Assembly: GCA_900468065.1 (NCBI GenBank)
Contig: UBTA01000030.1
Span: 33,311-97,310, forward strand
DNA from: Hyphomicrobiales bacterium
GTDB taxonomy: Bacteria; Pseudomonadota; Alphaproteobacteria; Rhizobiales; Rhizobiaceae
Direction: 5' to 3'
Length of the DNA: 64,000 bases
Shown in pieces: positions 23,932-35,492 of this stretch. Position numbers and translations under genes: made by a program. The notes under the pieces are model-generated. The model was given only the letters and a program-made list of their open reading frames with translations, was not told where the DNA came from and did not search any database. Position 1 is the stretch's first letter; every line of letters begins with the position of its first letter.

Positions 23932-26232
23932 ATGAGCGACCTGTCAAATCTTAGAAAACGGATTGCCACCGAATTCAGCGCGCCAAGGCGGACGCTGAAC
24001 AACCGGCGTGCGTCCGATAAGCCTTTGGCTGATGATCCGCATTCGTTGGAACCGGAAGACGGTTTTGGTGGAGAAAAAGAGCGGTATCCGGCGCTGAAAC
24101 CGGCCTTGGCCGGTGCCGGGCTTCTGGGTTCCGCCGCCATTCTGGGTACGGGCATCGATGCCGGGTTCTATTTGCTCTCGGCCGGTCTTGCCGTTGCCGG
24201 CGTCACCGGTGCCGCCCTGTTGCTCAAGGACTGGTACGGGGCCAGCATAAGGCCCGCCGCCAAGGGGCGTGTGCGGGAAGAAAAGGCCAGCGACAGCCGT
24301 TGGGAACGCAGTGAGACGTCGCAGCTTCTCTCCACCATCCATGATGCGCTCGGCGATATCGCCATCATTCGCGAGCCGGGCGGCAAGATCGTCCAGGCCA
24401 ATTCGGTGTTTTGCCGGCTGACCGGGTGGTTGAAGCCGGAAGGCCGGACCTGCGAGGCGCTCGGGATCGAATTCGAACCGGCCTCGGCCCCCGATCGCTA
24501 CCGCGTCCGCATCATGACCGATGCGGGGGCAAAAATATTCGACTGGCATGACGTGATCGCCCGCGAGCCGGCAAGCGGTGCCTTCATGCTGCACAGTATC
24601 GCCCGCGACGTCACCGAGGAAAGCCGGATTGCCCGCGAAAGCGAGGAGGCGCGCCGCCGCGCCGAGCATGCGAGCCAGGCGAAGTCACGGCTGCTTGCGA
24701 CCGTCAGTCATGAAATCCGCACGCCGCTGTCGGGCATTCTCGGCATGAGCCATCTGATCAGCCAGACGAGGCTGACCAGTGAGCAGAAGAACTATCTCGC
24801 TGGCATGCGCGAATCGGGTCATGCGCTGGTGCAACTGGTCGATGATCTGCTCGATTTCTCCTCGATCGAGGCCGGCCGGTTTCAATTGCGTCCGACGCCG
24901 GAACCGTTGCGCGAAACGGTCGAGAGCGTCGTTGAGATGCTGTCGCACCGGGCGCATGAAAAGGGCATCGAGATCGGCGCCACCATCGCTGCGGATGTGC
25001 CCGGCCTGATGGATTTCGATGCGGCCCGCCTGCGCCAGGTTCTGTTCAACGTCATTGGCAATGCGGTCAAATTCACCCATACCGGCGGTGTGCTCGTCAG
25101 TGCCTCGCTGGAGCGCGAAACGGTTGTCATCAGCATTGATGACAGCGGTCCTGGCATGAACGCTCAGGAACAGGCACGGATATTCGACGAGTTCGAGCAG
25201 GCGGGCGCCAGCGCGCAGCGCGCCGGCGGCGCCGGCCTCGGCCTCGCCATCTCGCGCCGGATCATGGAAGAATATGGCGGCTCCCTGACCCTTTCCAGCG
25301 TTCCCGGCACAGGCAGCACATTTGAAATCCGCTTCCCCGCCCTCGGCTGCGATCTCGCCAACGCTTCGCTGGCCAGAAAGGATGTGCTGGGAATGTCCCG
25401 CGTGCTGGTCATGGCACCGGCCGGTCCGGCATCCAAAGCGCTGTCTGCAACGATCCGTACGCTCGGCGGCTTCTGCGAACGTGCCGAAACGATAGAGGAT
25501 GCGCAGGCCGCCGCTGTGCGGGCAATGTCAAAGGGGATGCCGCTGACCGACATCATCGTCGATCATCGCCACGCGGCGCAGTTCCGCCGGCTGCTGACGC
25601 AGATGCCCGGTCTGGAACAGCAAAAGCTGCGCAAGACCTATCTGATCAATCCGGAAGAACGCAACGGCCGGCAGATCAACCAAATGGACGGTTATCATGC
25701 CTGGCTGATCAGGCCGCTGCGGGAAAAATCCCTGGTCGAGGTACTGCGCGGCCGCATGAAAGGAATGGAAGTGCGCGACGCAATCAACGACAACCGCCCG
25801 ATGCTGCGCGAGGTTCCCGCCCTGCGTGACAAGCCGGGCGAAGGCGGTGTGCTTCTGGCCGAGGATGATCCGATCAATGCCCTCATGGTGCGTTCCGTGC
25901 TGGAGAGGGCCGGCCACACCGTTCGGGTCGTCGATGATTTTGCAGCGCTTGCCGTCACCTTGTTCGATGCGCCGGCCGCCGTGCGGATCGCGCCGGAGCT
26001 GATCGTCAGCGATCTGAATATGCCGGGCGGTGACGGGCTGTCGATGCTGGAGCGCCTCCGCCAGCATGAGCGCCAGTCCGGCGCGAGACCCGTCCCGGTC
26101 ATCATCCTGACGTCCGATACGCAACTCGATACGCGCCAGAAACTCCTGGCTGCCGGAGCAAGCGCCGTGTTGTCCAAACCCGCCGATCCGAAAGCGCTGA
26201 CTGCCGAGATCAATCGCCTGCTTGCTCCGTGA
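23932..26232 (+). CDS. Hybrid sensor histidine kinase/response regulator
   Basis: A 766-residue membrane-associated hybrid kinase. Two adjacent hydrophobic helices (about residues 52-97) form the only membrane region; a PAS domain follows (about 120-230), then HisKA with the phospho-His near residue 260 in LLATVSHEIRTPLSGILGMS, HATPase_c with N-box FNVIGNAVKF and G-boxes DDSGPGMN and GAGLGLAISRR, a degenerate receiver-like segment (about 480-610), and a C-terminal REC domain with acidic LLAEDD, phospho-Asp in VSDLNMPGGDG and Lys in AVLSKPAD. The cognate output is not encoded nearby. Located between lspA and olsB as in Sinorhizobium. Confidence 0.92.
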   Translation: MSDLSNLRKRIATEFSAPRRTLNNRRASDKPLADDPHSLEPEDGFGGEKERYPALKPALAGAGLLGSAAILGTGIDAGFYLLSAGLAVAGVTGAALLLKDWYGASIRPAAKGRVREEKASDSRWERSETSQLLSTIHDALGDIAIIREPGGKIVQANSVFCRLTGWLKPEGRTCEALGIEFEPASAPDRYRVRIMTDAGAKIFDWHDVIAREPASGAFMLHSIARDVTEESRIARESEEARRRAEHASQAKSRLLATVSHEIRTPLSGILGMSHLISQTRLTSEQKNYLAGMRESGHALVQLVDDLLDFSSIEAGRFQLRPTPEPLRETVESVVEMLSHRAHEKGIEIGATIAADVPGLMDFDAARLRQVLFNVIGNAVKFTHTGGVLVSASLERETVVISIDDSGPGMNAQEQARIFDEFEQAGASAQRAGGAGLGLAISRRIMEEYGGSLTLSSVPGTGSTFEIRFPALGCDLANASLARKDVLGMSRVLVMAPAGPASKALSATIRTLGGFCERAETIEDAQAAAVRAMSKGMPLTDIIVDHRHAAQFRRLLTQMPGLEQQKLRKTYLINPEERNGRQINQMDGYHAWLIRPLREKSLVEVLRGRMKGMEVRDAINDNRPMLREVPALRDKPGEGGVLLAEDDPINALMVRSVLERAGHTVRVVDDFAALAVTLFDAPAAVRIAPELIVSDLNMPGGDGLSMLERLRQHERQSGARPVPVIILTSDTQLDTRQKLLAAGASAVLSKPADPKALTAEINRLLAP

Positions 26233-26325
26233 TTTTGACTGTTTTCTTGGCTCCCCGATGTCACTATCCTGTCGCAGAAACATGGTTTAAGCCGGATAGG
26301 ATTAAAGCGACTAGGATGACGTACG

Positions 26326-27204
26326 ATGACAATCGAAACTCTGGATATGGTTGTGGCGGTTGAACAGCCGCAGACCCGTGTCCGGGGCGTCAATGCCCCG
26401 GCGCATGGCATACTCGGCCGCATCGGCAACCTCGAGACACGGCTTGCCCGCAACGCCTCCGAGATCGATGCCGCGCAGGCTGTTCGTTACCGGGTTTTCG
26501 TTGAAGAGATGAAGGCGCAGATCCCGCAGGACGCCGATCGCCGCAAGCGCGATGCCGACGCCTGGGATCTGGTCTGCGATCACCTTCTGGTGCTCGACAC
26601 GTCGATCGAAGGCGATCCGGAAGACCAGATCGTCGGAACCTATCGCCTGCTTCGCCAGGACGTTGCCGCCCGTACGGGTGGTTTTTATTCGGCTTCCGAG
26701 TTTTCGGTTGGATCGCTGCTTGAGCGTCATCCGGACAAGAAGTTCATGGAACTCGGCCGTTCCTGCGTCCTGCCGGAATACCGCACCAAGCGTACCGTCG
26801 AGCTTCTCTGGCAGGGAAACTGGGCTTACGCCCTGAAATACGGCGTCGATGCCATGTTCGGCTGCGGCTCGTTTCCAGGCGTCATTCCCGAAGAGCACGC
26901 ATTGGCGCTGTCCTTCCTGCATCACAACATGGTCGTTAGCGGCGAGTGGGACGTGTCTGCCCGGCCAGAACTGTACCGCACCATGGACCTGATGCCGGTC
27001 GAAGCCATCAACATGCGCAAGGCGCTTGCCGCTTTGCCGCCGCTGATCAAGGGCTATATGCGTCTCGGTGCCATGGTCGGTGACGGTGCCGTTGTCGATC
27101 ACGCTTTCCGGACCACCGACGTGCTGATCGTTTTGCCGATCACCAATATTTCCGGCCGCTACCTGAACTATTACGGCGCCGACGCTGGCCGCTTTGCAAG
27201 CTGA
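26326..27204 (+). CDS. olsB: Ornithine-acyl carrier protein N-acyltransferase OlsB
   Basis: A 292-residue GNAT-fold acyltransferase of the OlsB family that transfers a 3-hydroxyacyl group from ACP to the alpha-amino group of ornithine, giving lyso-ornithine lipid. Diagnostic segments are AAQAVRYRVFVEEM, DAWDLVCDHLLVLD, QIVGTYRLLRQDVA, KFMELGRSCVLPEYRTKRTVELLWQG and ALPPLIKGYMRLGAMVGDGAVVD. The second enzyme, OlsA, is encoded at 41.7-42.5 kb. Ornithine lipids replace phospholipids under phosphate limitation and stress in rhizobia. No clear Pho box is visible in the 93-bp upstream gap. A terminator-bearing intergenic region follows. Confidence 0.93.
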   Translation: MTIETLDMVVAVEQPQTRVRGVNAPAHGILGRIGNLETRLARNASEIDAAQAVRYRVFVEEMKAQIPQDADRRKRDADAWDLVCDHLLVLDTSIEGDPEDQIVGTYRLLRQDVAARTGGFYSASEFSVGSLLERHPDKKFMELGRSCVLPEYRTKRTVELLWQGNWAYALKYGVDAMFGCGSFPGVIPEEHALALSFLHHNMVVSGEWDVSARPELYRTMDLMPVEAINMRKALAALPPLIKGYMRLGAMVGDGAVVDHAFRTTDVLIVLPITNISGRYLNYYGADAGRFAS

Positions 27205-27236
27205 ATGCTTGATAAGCAAAGGTTACAGTAAGTTAA

Positions 27237-27264
27237 CTTGACATGATTTAGTTAAACTTAATAC
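27237..27264 (+). promoter_or_regulatory. Candidate promoter downstream of olsB
   Basis: CTTGAC (27237-27242), 16 bp, TAATAC (27259-27264) resembles the rhizobial CTTGAC-N17-CTATAT promoter. No protein gene follows on the plus strand before the terminator at 27365-27404. Confidence 0.4.
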
Positions 27265-27269
27265 ACGTC

Positions 27270-27404
27270 ACATATTGATGGAGGCTTTTTGATAAGTGTT
27301 CCAATGTTGTGCAGCGAGTATTGAACTTGGGTATTTTTAATCAAGTCTGATATTACGAAAAAAGGAACCCGCCTCGGACTTATCCAGGCGGGTTCTTTCG
27401 TTTT
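27270..27404 (+). ncRNA. Candidate small RNA between olsB and malic enzyme gene
   Basis: A promoter-like sequence and a strong intrinsic terminator define a transcription unit of about 135 nt with no conserved protein. It contains GGAGG followed by an 11-codon TTG frame ending TGA at 27322-27324, so a leader-peptide mRNA is an alternative. The stretch is visibly A/T-richer than the flanking genes. Confidence 0.3.
27365..27404. terminator. Bidirectional intrinsic terminator (olsB/malic enzyme)
   Basis: GAACCCGCCT (27365-27374) pairs with AGGCGGGTTC (27386-27395). TTTCGTTTT follows on the plus strand, and the minus strand has TTTTTTCG after the stem, so it can end both convergent transcripts. 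Confidence 0.85.
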
Positions 27405-27415
27405 AGCGGTACGAC

Positions 27416-29701
27416 TCAACTATTGGCGTTATGCGCCGCAAGTGCTGCCATGTTGACGATGTCGGAATCCTTGGCGGACATCGAGACGATCTGGACCGAC
27501 TTGTCGAGACCCACGAGCATCGGGCCGATCACGGTCGAACCGCCGAGTTCCTGAAGCATCTTGGTCGAGATCGATGCCGAGTGGAACGCCGGCATGACCA
27601 GCACATTGGCGGTGCCCGACAGACGGCAGAACGGATACTGTTCCATCACCTTTGCATTGAGCGCCACGTCAGCGGCCATCTCGCCATCATATTCGAAGTC
27701 CACCCGGCGTTTGTCGAGGATATTGACGGCCTCGCGCACCCGCTCTGAACGCTCGCCGGAGGGATGGCCGAAGGTCGAATAGGCCAACAGCGCGACGCGC
27801 GGCACATAGCCGAGGCGCCGGGCAAGTCCTGCGGCCTCTTCGGCGATATCGGCCAGTTCGTTTGCGGACGGCATGTCGTGAACCGCAGTATCGGCAACCA
27901 GAACCGTGCGGCCACGGCACAGAGCCAGCGACACGCCGATCACTCGGTGGCCGGGTTTCGGATCGATGCAGCGGCGCACGTCGTCCAGTGCTGTCGAATA
28001 GTTGCGGGTAATACCCGTCACCATGCCGTCGGCATCGCCCAGCGCTACCATGCAGGCGGCAAAATGATTGCGGTCATTGTTGATCAGCCGCTGTGCGTCG
28101 CGAAACAGGTAACCCTGCCGCTGCAGCCGGGCATAGAGATAGTCCGTATAGGCGGCGGTCCGCTTGGAAATGCGGGCGTTGACGATCTGCATGCCGGGCC
28201 GGTCGAGATCGATGCCTTCGCGCTCGGCCGTCGCGCGCATCCGGTCTTCGCGGCCGAGAAGCATGGCTGTACCGAGTTCCTGATTGGCATAGGAGAGGGC
28301 GGCGCGCATCATCTGCACCTCTTCGCCTTCGGCAAAGACGATGCGCTTCGGCTGGCGGCGGACGCGCTCGTAGATGCGCTGCAGCGTCGAGGCGATCGGG
28401 TCGCGGCGGGCCGACAGCTGCCGGCCATAGGCGGCGAGATCCGGGATCTGCTTGCGGGCAACGCCACTTTCCATCGCTGCCTTGGCGACGGCAACTGGAA
28501 TGGACGAGATCAGGCGTGGATCGAAAGGCACCGGAATGATGTATTGCGGGCCAAAACGGGGCCGGTTGCCCTGATACGCGGCGGCGACGTCATCTGGCAC
28601 GTCTTCCTTGGCAAGGTTGGCCAAGGCCTGTGCCGCCGCAATCTTCATCTCTTCGTTGATGGTCGAGGCATGGACGTCGAGCGCACCGCGGAACATGTAG
28701 GGGAAACACAGCACATTGTTGACTTGGTTTGGATAGTCGGACCGGCCGGTGGCCATGATCGCGTCGTCGCGAATGGCAGACACCTCCTCAGGCGTAATTT
28801 CCGGATCGGGATTGGCCATCGCAAAGATGATCGGCTTTTCCGCCATGGAGCGGATCATCGCCTCCGAGAAAGCGCCCTTCTGCGATAGACCGAGCACCAC
28901 GTCGGCGCCATCCATTGCGTCCTCGAGCGTGCGCCGGTCGGTCTTGGCAGCATGCGCGGACTTCCACTGGTTCATGCCTTCGGTGCGGCCCTGATAGATC
29001 ACACCCTTCGTATCGCACATGATGATGTTTTCAGGCGCAAAACCCATCGACTTGATGAGTTCGACGCAGGCAATCGCCGCCGCGCCTGCGCCATTGCAGA
29101 CCAGTCGCGTCGTCTTGAGATCGCGGCCTGTCAGCTGCAGTGCGTTGATCAGGCCTGCGGTTGCGATGATCGCCGTGCCGTGCTGGTCGTCATGGAAGAC
29201 GGGGATATCCATGATTTCGCGCAGTTTCTGTTCGATGATGAAGCATTCCGGCGCCTTGATGTCCTCCAGATTGATACCCCCGAAGGAGGGGCCGAGGAAC
29301 CGCACGCAGTTGATGAATTCGTCGGCATCTTCCGTATCGACTTCGAGATCGATCGAATCGACATCGGCGAAGCGCTTGAAGAGCACGGACTTGCCCTCCA
29401 TCACCGGCTTCGAGGCCAGCGCCCCGAGGTTGCCGAGACCAAGGATGGCGGTGCCGTTGGAGATGACGGCCACCATGTTGCCGCGGGTCGTATAGTCATA
29501 GGCCTTGGACGGATCGGCCGCGATCGCCTTGACCGGCACGGCGACACCCGGCGAATAGGCAAGCGACAGGTCGCGCTGCGTCGCCATCGGCTTGGTCGGC
29601 GAGATCTCCAGTTTTCCGGGCCGGCCCTGCGAGTGGAAATCGAGAGCTTCCTGGTCCGTTACGCTGGTTGCGCTGCGACTGGTCTTCTCATTTTCGGCCA
29701 T
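27416..29701 (-). CDS. tme: NADP-dependent malic enzyme (with phosphotransacetylase-like domain)
   Basis: A 761-residue large malic enzyme. The N-terminal 430 residues are the catalytic part: [38 protein letters not shown] segment, [21 protein letters not shown] and the nucleotide fold [16 protein letters not shown]; the C-terminal 320 residues resemble phosphate acetyltransferase ([29 protein letters not shown]) and are thought to be regulatory. It decarboxylates malate to pyruvate. Rhizobia have NAD-type (dme) and NADP-type (tme) paralogues; I assign tme from synteny with S. meliloti (olsB-tme-mutS), so cofactor preference is an inference. ATG 29701 is the conserved start; the open frame runs far upstream by chance over mutS. 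Divergent from mutS (102 bp). Confidence 0.9.
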   Translation of the reverse strand: MAENEKTSRSATSVTDQEALDFHSQGRPGKLEISPTKPMATQRDLSLAYSPGVAVPVKAIAADPSKAYDYTTRGNMVAVISNGTAILGLGNLGALASKPVMEGKSVLFKRFADVDSIDLEVDTEDADEFINCVRFLGPSFGGINLEDIKAPECFIIEQKLREIMDIPVFHDDQHGTAIIATAGLINALQLTGRDLKTTRLVCNGAGAAAIACVELIKSMGFAPENIIMCDTKGVIYQGRTEGMNQWKSAHAAKTDRRTLEDAMDGADVVLGLSQKGAFSEAMIRSMAEKPIIFAMANPDPEITPEEVSAIRDDAIMATGRSDYPNQVNNVLCFPYMFRGALDVHASTINEEMKIAAAQALANLAKEDVPDDVAAAYQGNRPRFGPQYIIPVPFDPRLISSIPVAVAKAAMESGVARKQIPDLAAYGRQLSARRDPIASTLQRIYERVRRQPKRIVFAEGEEVQMMRAALSYANQELGTAMLLGREDRMRATAEREGIDLDRPGMQIVNARISKRTAAYTDYLYARLQRQGYLFRDAQRLINNDRNHFAACMVALGDADGMVTGITRNYSTALDDVRRCIDPKPGHRVIGVSLALCRGRTVLVADTAVHDMPSANELADIAEEAAGLARRLGYVPRVALLAYSTFGHPSGERSERVREAVNILDKRRVDFEYDGEMAADVALNAKVMEQYPFCRLSGTANVLVMPAFHSASISTKMLQELGGSTVIGPMLVGLDKSVQIVSMSAKDSDIVNMAALAAHNANS

Positions 29702-29803
29702 GGGTCCTCCAACCTTTTGTGGGCGACGGCTCTCCACAGCCGCTTTGTTGTTGTCTTCTATAAACGCGCATGGATAGTGTGGCACCACTTTTTTAGGACC
29801 ACC

Positions 29804-32548
29804 ATGACTTTTGTGACCGAGCCAATCACCCGCCCTCCCGAGGTTCTCACCACCGCCCAACTGGCGACGGAGGAAAGCCGCGCCACGGCCACGCCGATGA
29901 TGGAACAGTTCATCGAGATCAAGGCGAATAATCCGGATTCGATCCTGTTTTACCGGATGGGCGATTTCTACGAGCTGTTCTTCCAGGATGCGGTCGAAGC
30001 GTCGCGGGCACTCGGGATCACGCTGACGAGGCGTGGCCAGCATCTCGGCCAGGACATTCCGATGTGCGGCGTGCCGGTTCATGCGGCCGATGATTATCTG
30101 CAGAAGCTGATCGGTCTCGGTTTCCGTGTCGCCGTCTGCGAACAGGTCGAAGACCCGGCGGAAGCGAAGAAACGCGGTGGAAAATCGGTCGTGAAGCGCG
30201 ACGTCGTGCGCCTCGTCACACCGGGCACGATCACCGAAGACAAATTGCTGTCGCCATTCGAATCCAATTATCTGATGGCGCTTGCCCGCATTCGCGGCGG
30301 CAGTGAGCCGGCTATCGCGCTTGCCTGGATCGATATTTCCACCGGCGTCTTCCGGCTGGCCGAAACCACGGAAACGCGGCTGCTGGCCGATATCCTGCGC
30401 ATCGAGCCGCGCGAACTGATCCTGGCAGACACGGTCTTCCACGATCCTGAGATGCGTCCGGTCATCGATATTCTCGGCCGCGTCGCTGTACCGCAGCCGG
30501 CCGTCTTGTTCGATAGCGCCACGGCGGAAAACCGCGTCACCCGCTATTATGGCGTGAAGACACTGGACGGTTTTGGCAGCTTTTCACGCGCCGAACTCGC
30601 CGCCGCATCGGCCGCGATCTCCTATGTCGAAAAGACCCAGTTCGCCGAGCGTCCGCCGCTGGGCGCGCCGGAACGCGAAAGTGCGGCCTCGACCCTGTTC
30701 ATTGATCCCGCCACCCGCACCAATCTCGAACTGGTGAAAACCCAGTCCGGCGATCGCAACGGCACGCTTTTGAAGGCGCTGGATCGCACCGTCACCGGCG
30801 GCGGCGCCCGGTTGCTTGCCGAGCGGCTGATGTCGCCGCTGACCGATCCGGAGCGGATCAACGCCCGGCTCGATTCCATCTCGACCCTTGCCGACCAGCC
30901 ATCGTTCTGCAGCGACCTGCGCGCCGCCTTGAAACACGTGCCGGACATGCCGCGCGCTTTGTCGCGCCTGTCACTCGGCCGTGGCGGTCCGCGTGATCTC
31001 GGCAGTATTCTTGCGGGATGTCAGTCTGCAGTCGAGGTTGCGGGCCTGCTCGGCCGTGGCGATCTGTCGGAGGAGCTGGTTGCTGCACGTCAGGCGGTCA
31101 GCGCGCTGCCGCAGGATATGGTCGCGGAACTGGCCGCCATTCTCGCCGACGAACTGCCTTTGTTGAAGCGCGACGGCGGCTTCCTGCGCGATGGCGCGAG
31201 CCCCGAACTCGACGAGATGCGGGCGCTGCGCGACCAGTCCCGCCGGGTGATCGCCGGGCTGCAGCTCGACTATGCCGAGGAAACCGGCATCAAGTCGCTG
31301 AAGATCAAGTACAACAATGTGCTCGGTTATTTCATTGAGGTGACCCAGGGCAATGCCGGGCCGATGACCGACAGCCCGGAGGCGAAGGCCCGCTACATCC
31401 ATCGCCAGACCATGGCGAATGCGATGCGCTTCACCACGACGGAACTCTCCGATCTCGAAACCAAGATCGCCAATGCGGCCGACCGGGCGCTGACCATCGA
31501 GCTCGAAGCCTTCGACAGGCTATCGGCCACGGTGGTTGCGCAAGCCGAGGCAATCAAGGCGGCAGCGCTTGCGCTGGCCGTCGTGGACGTGTCGGCAGGT
31601 CTGGCAACGCTTGCCGAAGAACAGGCCTATTGCCGTCCGCTGGTCGATATGTCGAAAATGTTCGCCATTGACGGCGGCCGCCATCCGGTCGTCGAGCAGG
31701 CGCTGCGGCGCCAGTCGGGTGCAGCCTTTGTCGCCAATGCCTGCGATCTGTCGCCGCATGACGGCGAGGGCGATGGGGCGATCTGGCTTTTGACCGGTCC
31801 CAACATGGGCGGTAAATCGACCTTCCTGCGCCAGAACGCATTGATCGCCATTATGGCGCAGATGGGCTCGTTCGTGCCAGCAACATCCGCTTATATCGGC
31901 ATTGTCGACCGGCTGTTTTCCCGTGTCGGCGCATCCGACGATCTGGCGCGTGGCCGCTCGACCTTCATGGTCGAAATGGTCGAGACGGCGGCGATCCTCA
32001 ATCAGGCGACCGATCGTTCGCTCGTCATCCTCGACGAAATCGGCCGCGGTACCGCCACCTTCGACGGCCTGTCGATTGCCTGGGCGTCCGTCGAGCATCT
32101 GCACGAGGGCAACCGCTGCCGCGGATTGTTCGCCACGCATTTTCATGAATTGACGGTTCTGTCCGAAAAGCTCGAGCGTCTGTCGAATGCCACGATGCGC
32201 GTCAAGGAATGGGACGGCGACGTCATTTTCCTGCATGAAGTCGGACCCGGTGCTGCCGATCGCTCCTACGGTATCCAGGTTGCCCGCCTTGCCGGGCTGC
32301 CAGCCTCCGTCGTTGCGCGTGCCAAGGATGTGCTGGCAAAGCTTGAGGATGCCGACCGCAAGAACCCGGCCAGCCAGCTGATCGACGACCTGCCGCTGTT
32401 CCAGGTGGCCATTCGCCGCGAGGAACGCGTCAAGGCCGGTCCGTCGAAGGTCGAGGAGGCTTTGAAAAGCCTTAATCCCGATGATATGACGCCACGAGAG
32501 GCCATGGATGCGCTTTACGCGCTGAAGAAACAACTTGGCAATTCTTGA
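29804..32548 (+). CDS. mutS: DNA mismatch repair protein MutS
   Basis: A 914-residue MutS. The mismatch-reading domain I contains [17 protein letters not shown] (the Phe-x-Glu wedge FYE motif) and GIPMC-type [15 protein letters not shown]; the ATPase has Walker [14 protein letters not shown] (about residue 665), [18 protein letters not shown] loop and Walker [25 protein letters not shown] follows. It recognises mispairs and recruits MutL. The start ATG 29804 aligns with the rhizobial N-terminus; the open frame extends upstream across the malic enzyme gene without homology. A short 43-bp gap leads to glnD on the same strand. Confidence 0.96.
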   Translation: MTFVTEPITRPPEVLTTAQLATEESRATATPMMEQFIEIKANNPDSILFYRMGDFYELFFQDAVEASRALGITLTRRGQHLGQDIPMCGVPVHAADDYLQKLIGLGFRVAVCEQVEDPAEAKKRGGKSVVKRDVVRLVTPGTITEDKLLSPFESNYLMALARIRGGSEPAIALAWIDISTGVFRLAETTETRLLADILRIEPRELILADTVFHDPEMRPVIDILGRVAVPQPAVLFDSATAENRVTRYYGVKTLDGFGSFSRAELAAASAAISYVEKTQFAERPPLGAPERESAASTLFIDPATRTNLELVKTQSGDRNGTLLKALDRTVTGGGARLLAERLMSPLTDPERINARLDSISTLADQPSFCSDLRAALKHVPDMPRALSRLSLGRGGPRDLGSILAGCQSAVEVAGLLGRGDLSEELVAARQAVSALPQDMVAELAAILADELPLLKRDGGFLRDGASPELDEMRALRDQSRRVIAGLQLDYAEETGIKSLKIKYNNVLGYFIEVTQGNAGPMTDSPEAKARYIHRQTMANAMRFTTTELSDLETKIANAADRALTIELEAFDRLSATVVAQAEAIKAAALALAVVDVSAGLATLAEEQAYCRPLVDMSKMFAIDGGRHPVVEQALRRQSGAAFVANACDLSPHDGEGDGAIWLLTGPNMGGKSTFLRQNALIAIMAQMGSFVPATSAYIGIVDRLFSRVGASDDLARGRSTFMVEMVETAAILNQATDRSLVILDEIGRGTATFDGLSIAWASVEHLHEGNRCRGLFATHFHELTVLSEKLERLSNATMRVKEWDGDVIFLHEVGPGAADRSYGIQVARLAGLPASVVARAKDVLAKLEDADRKNPASQLIDDLPLFQVAIRREERVKAGPSKVEEALKSLNPDDMTPREAMDALYALKKQLGNS

Positions 32549-32591
32549 CCGCTACAGTCCTGTCCATTCTCGGACAAAAGGTCTATAGCGC

Positions 32592-35492
32592 ATGCAAAAG
32601 CAGCGGCTCGCAGAGCCTGCCGGACAGGAAGACGGTCGGCCTTTGATGACCATACATGAGACGTCATTTCCCGATATCCTGAATGTCGCGGCACTCAGGG
32701 CCAAGTGCAGTTTCATCGCTTCCGCGCATGCGGAACACCGCGACATGATGCGGCAGGCGCTTTTGGCAGCCTTCAAGCAAGCGAACGTGGCGGGCCGCGA
32801 AAAGGCCCATGAACTGTTGCTCAAGGACGGCAGCGGGTTGAAATGTGCCGAGCGGATTTCCTGGTTGCAGGATCAGCTGATCACCGTCCTGCATGATTTC
32901 GTTCTCAACGAGGTCTTCAACGCCGCCAATGCGCAACCCTGGACTCGCATCGCCGTCACCGCCGTCGGCGGTTATGGCCGCGGCACGCTGGCGCCCGGGT
33001 CGGATATCGATCTTCTCTTCCTGCTGCCGGTGAAGAAGGCGGTCTGGGCCGAGCCCGCCATCGAGTTCATGCTCTATATCCTGTGGGATCTCGGCTTCAA
33101 GGTTGGCCATGCGACGCGGACGATCGAGGAGTGCATCCGGCTTTCGCGCGGCGACATGACCATCCGCACGGCGATCCTCGAAACCCGCTACATCTGCGGC
33201 TCGAAGGAACTGGCCGAAGAGCTAGAGACCCGCTTCGATACCGAGATTGTCAAGAACACCGGCCCCGATTTCATCGCCGCCAAACTTGCCGAACGTGACG
33301 AGCGCCACCGCAAGGCCGGCGACACGCGTTATCTGGTCGAGCCCAACGTCAAGGAAGGCAAGGGCGGCCTGCGCGACATCCACACGCTGTTCTGGATCGC
33401 CAAATATTTCTACCGGGTGAAGGATTCGGCCGATCTGATCAAGCTCGGGGTGCTGTCGCGCCAGGAATACCAGCTCTTCCAGAAGGCCGACGATTTCCTC
33501 TGGGCGGTACGCTGCCACATGCACTTCCTGACCGGCAAGGCGGAAGAGCGGCTGTCCTTCGATATTCAGCGCGAGATTGCCGAAAGCCTCGGCTATCACG
33601 ACCACCCCGGCATGACCGCCGTCGAGCGCTTCATGAAGCACTATTTCCTGGTCGCCAAGAGTGTCGGCGATCTCACCCGCATCTTCTGCGCCGCACTGGA
33701 AGACCAGCAGGCCAAGCAACTTCCGGGCTTCACCGCCGCTCTCAGCCGCTTCACCCACCGCATCCGCAAGATCGCCGGAACCCTGGAATTCGTCGATGAC
33801 GGCGGCCGTATCGCACTGGCAAGCCCTGACATTTTCAAGCGCGACCCGATAAACCTGATCCGCATCTTCCATGTGGCTGATATCAACGGCTTGGAGTTCC
33901 ATCCCGCCGCCTTGAAGCAGGTCACCCGGTCGCTTGGCCTTATCACCCCCGCGGTGCGCGACAATGAAGAAGCCAACCGCCTGTTCATGTCGATGCTGAC
34001 CTCGCGCCGAGACCCGGAGCTGATTCTGAGGCGAATGAACGAGGCCGGCGTGCTCGGCCGCTTCATTCCGGAATTCGGCAAGATCGTCTCGCTGATGCAG
34101 TTCAACATGTATCACCACTATACCGTCGACGAGCATCTGCTGCGGGCCGTCGACGTGCTGTCACGAATCGATCAGGGCCGCGATGAGGAACTGCATCCGC
34201 TCGCCGTCAAGCTGATGCCGGGCGTCGAGGATCGCACTGCGTTGTTCGTTGCCGTCCTTCTGCATGACGTCGCCAAGGGCCGCCCGGAAGATCACTCGAC
34301 CGCCGGTGCCAAGGTTGCCCGAAAGCTCTGCCCGCGTTTCGGCATGACGCCCAAGCAGACGGAAACGGTAGCATGGCTGATCGAGGAACACCTGACCATG
34401 TCGATGGTCGCACAGACGCGTGACCTCAACGACCGCAAGACGATCATCGATTTTACCGAAAAGGTCCAATCGCTCGATCGCCTGAAGATGCTTTTGATCC
34501 TCACCATCGCCGATATCCGCGCCGTCGGCCCCGGTGTCTGGAATGGCTGGAAAGGCCAGCTGCTGCGCACGCTCTATTACGAGACCGAACTGCTGTTATC
34601 CGGCGGCTTTTCCGATCTGCCGCGCAAGGAGCGTGCGGCGCATGCGGCCGACGTGCTGTTCGAGGCTCTGTCCGACTGGAGCCAGAAGGACCGCAAGACC
34701 TATACCAAGCTGCATTACCAGCCCTATCTGCTGTCGGTGCCGCTCGAAGACCAGCTGCGCCACGCCCGCTTCATCCGCGAGGCCGACAAGGCCGGCCGTG
34801 CTTTGGCGACGATGGTCCGCACGCACCAGTTCCACGCCATCACCGAGATCACGATCCTCTCGCCCGACCATCCGCGCCTGCTTGCGGTGATCGCCGGCGC
34901 CTGTGCCGCCGCCGGTGCCAATATCGTCGATGCGCAGATTTTCACCACCTCGGACGGCCGGGCGCTGGATACGATCCTGATCACCCGCGAGTTTCCGGTC
35001 GATGATGACGAGATGCGCCGGGCGGCGAATATCGGCAAGATGATCGAGGACGTCCTGTCGGGCAAGAAGCGCCTGCCGGAAGTGATTGCCAGCCGCACGA
35101 AACATCGCAAGCGCAACAAGGCCTTCACGGTGCCCCCTGCCGTCACCATCAGCAACAGCCTGTCGAACAAGTTCACCGTCATCGAGGTCGAGTGCCTCGA
35201 TCGTACCGGTCTTTTGTCTGAAGTCACCGCGGTGCTCTCCGATTTGTCGCTCGATATCGCCTCGGCGCATATCACCACTTTCGGCGAAAAGGTCATCGAT
35301 ACGTTCTATGTCACCGATCTTGTTGGCCAGAAGATCACCAATGAAGCCCGGCAGAGCAATATCGTCGCACGGCTGAAGGCCGTGATGTCGGACGAGGCGG
35401 ATGAAATGCGTGACCGAATGCCCTCCGGCATGATCGCGCCGCAGCACACGCGCTCCGTCACCGGTGCGAAAAAATCCAAGGCAGAATCATGA
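32592..35492 (+). CDS. glnD: Bifunctional [PII] uridylyltransferase/uridylyl-removing enzyme
   Basis: A 966-residue GlnD, the glutamine sensor that uridylylates or deuridylylates PII proteins (GlnB/GlnK). The nucleotidyltransferase motif [19 protein letters not shown] is at about residues 126-144; the HD hydrolase domain has [15 protein letters not shown] and [14 protein letters not shown] (about 556); two C-terminal ACT domains begin [15 protein letters not shown] (about 750) and [15 protein letters not shown] (about 860). Start at 32592, with AAGG upstream; an alternative Met is 18 codons in (32646). Together with rpoN and ptsN in this window it ties the region to nitrogen control. Overlaps murJ by four bases. 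Confidence 0.95.
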   Translation: MQKQRLAEPAGQEDGRPLMTIHETSFPDILNVAALRAKCSFIASAHAEHRDMMRQALLAAFKQANVAGREKAHELLLKDGSGLKCAERISWLQDQLITVLHDFVLNEVFNAANAQPWTRIAVTAVGGYGRGTLAPGSDIDLLFLLPVKKAVWAEPAIEFMLYILWDLGFKVGHATRTIEECIRLSRGDMTIRTAILETRYICGSKELAEELETRFDTEIVKNTGPDFIAAKLAERDERHRKAGDTRYLVEPNVKEGKGGLRDIHTLFWIAKYFYRVKDSADLIKLGVLSRQEYQLFQKADDFLWAVRCHMHFLTGKAEERLSFDIQREIAESLGYHDHPGMTAVERFMKHYFLVAKSVGDLTRIFCAALEDQQAKQLPGFTAALSRFTHRIRKIAGTLEFVDDGGRIALASPDIFKRDPINLIRIFHVADINGLEFHPAALKQVTRSLGLITPAVRDNEEANRLFMSMLTSRRDPELILRRMNEAGVLGRFIPEFGKIVSLMQFNMYHHYTVDEHLLRAVDVLSRIDQGRDEELHPLAVKLMPGVEDRTALFVAVLLHDVAKGRPEDHSTAGAKVARKLCPRFGMTPKQTETVAWLIEEHLTMSMVAQTRDLNDRKTIIDFTEKVQSLDRLKMLLILTIADIRAVGPGVWNGWKGQLLRTLYYETELLLSGGFSDLPRKERAAHAADVLFEALSDWSQKDRKTYTKLHYQPYLLSVPLEDQLRHARFIREADKAGRALATMVRTHQFHAITEITILSPDHPRLLAVIAGACAAAGANIVDAQIFTTSDGRALDTILITREFPVDDDEMRRAANIGKMIEDVLSGKKRLPEVIASRTKHRKRNKAFTVPPAVTISNSLSNKFTVIEVECLDRTGLLSEVTAVLSDLSLDIASAHITTFGEKVIDTFYVTDLVGQKITNEARQSNIVARLKAVMSDEADEMRDRMPSGMIAPQHTRSVTGAKKSKAES

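Noticed and set aside
28952..29803. Long in-frame upstream extension of mutS across the malic enzyme gene
   Set aside because: It lies antisense to a well-conserved enzyme, shows no MutS homology, and the MTFVTEP start at 29804 matches family length.
29702..30442. Upstream extension of the malic enzyme frame antisense to mutS
   Set aside because: Low-complexity antisense translation of mutS; the conserved protein starts at 29701.
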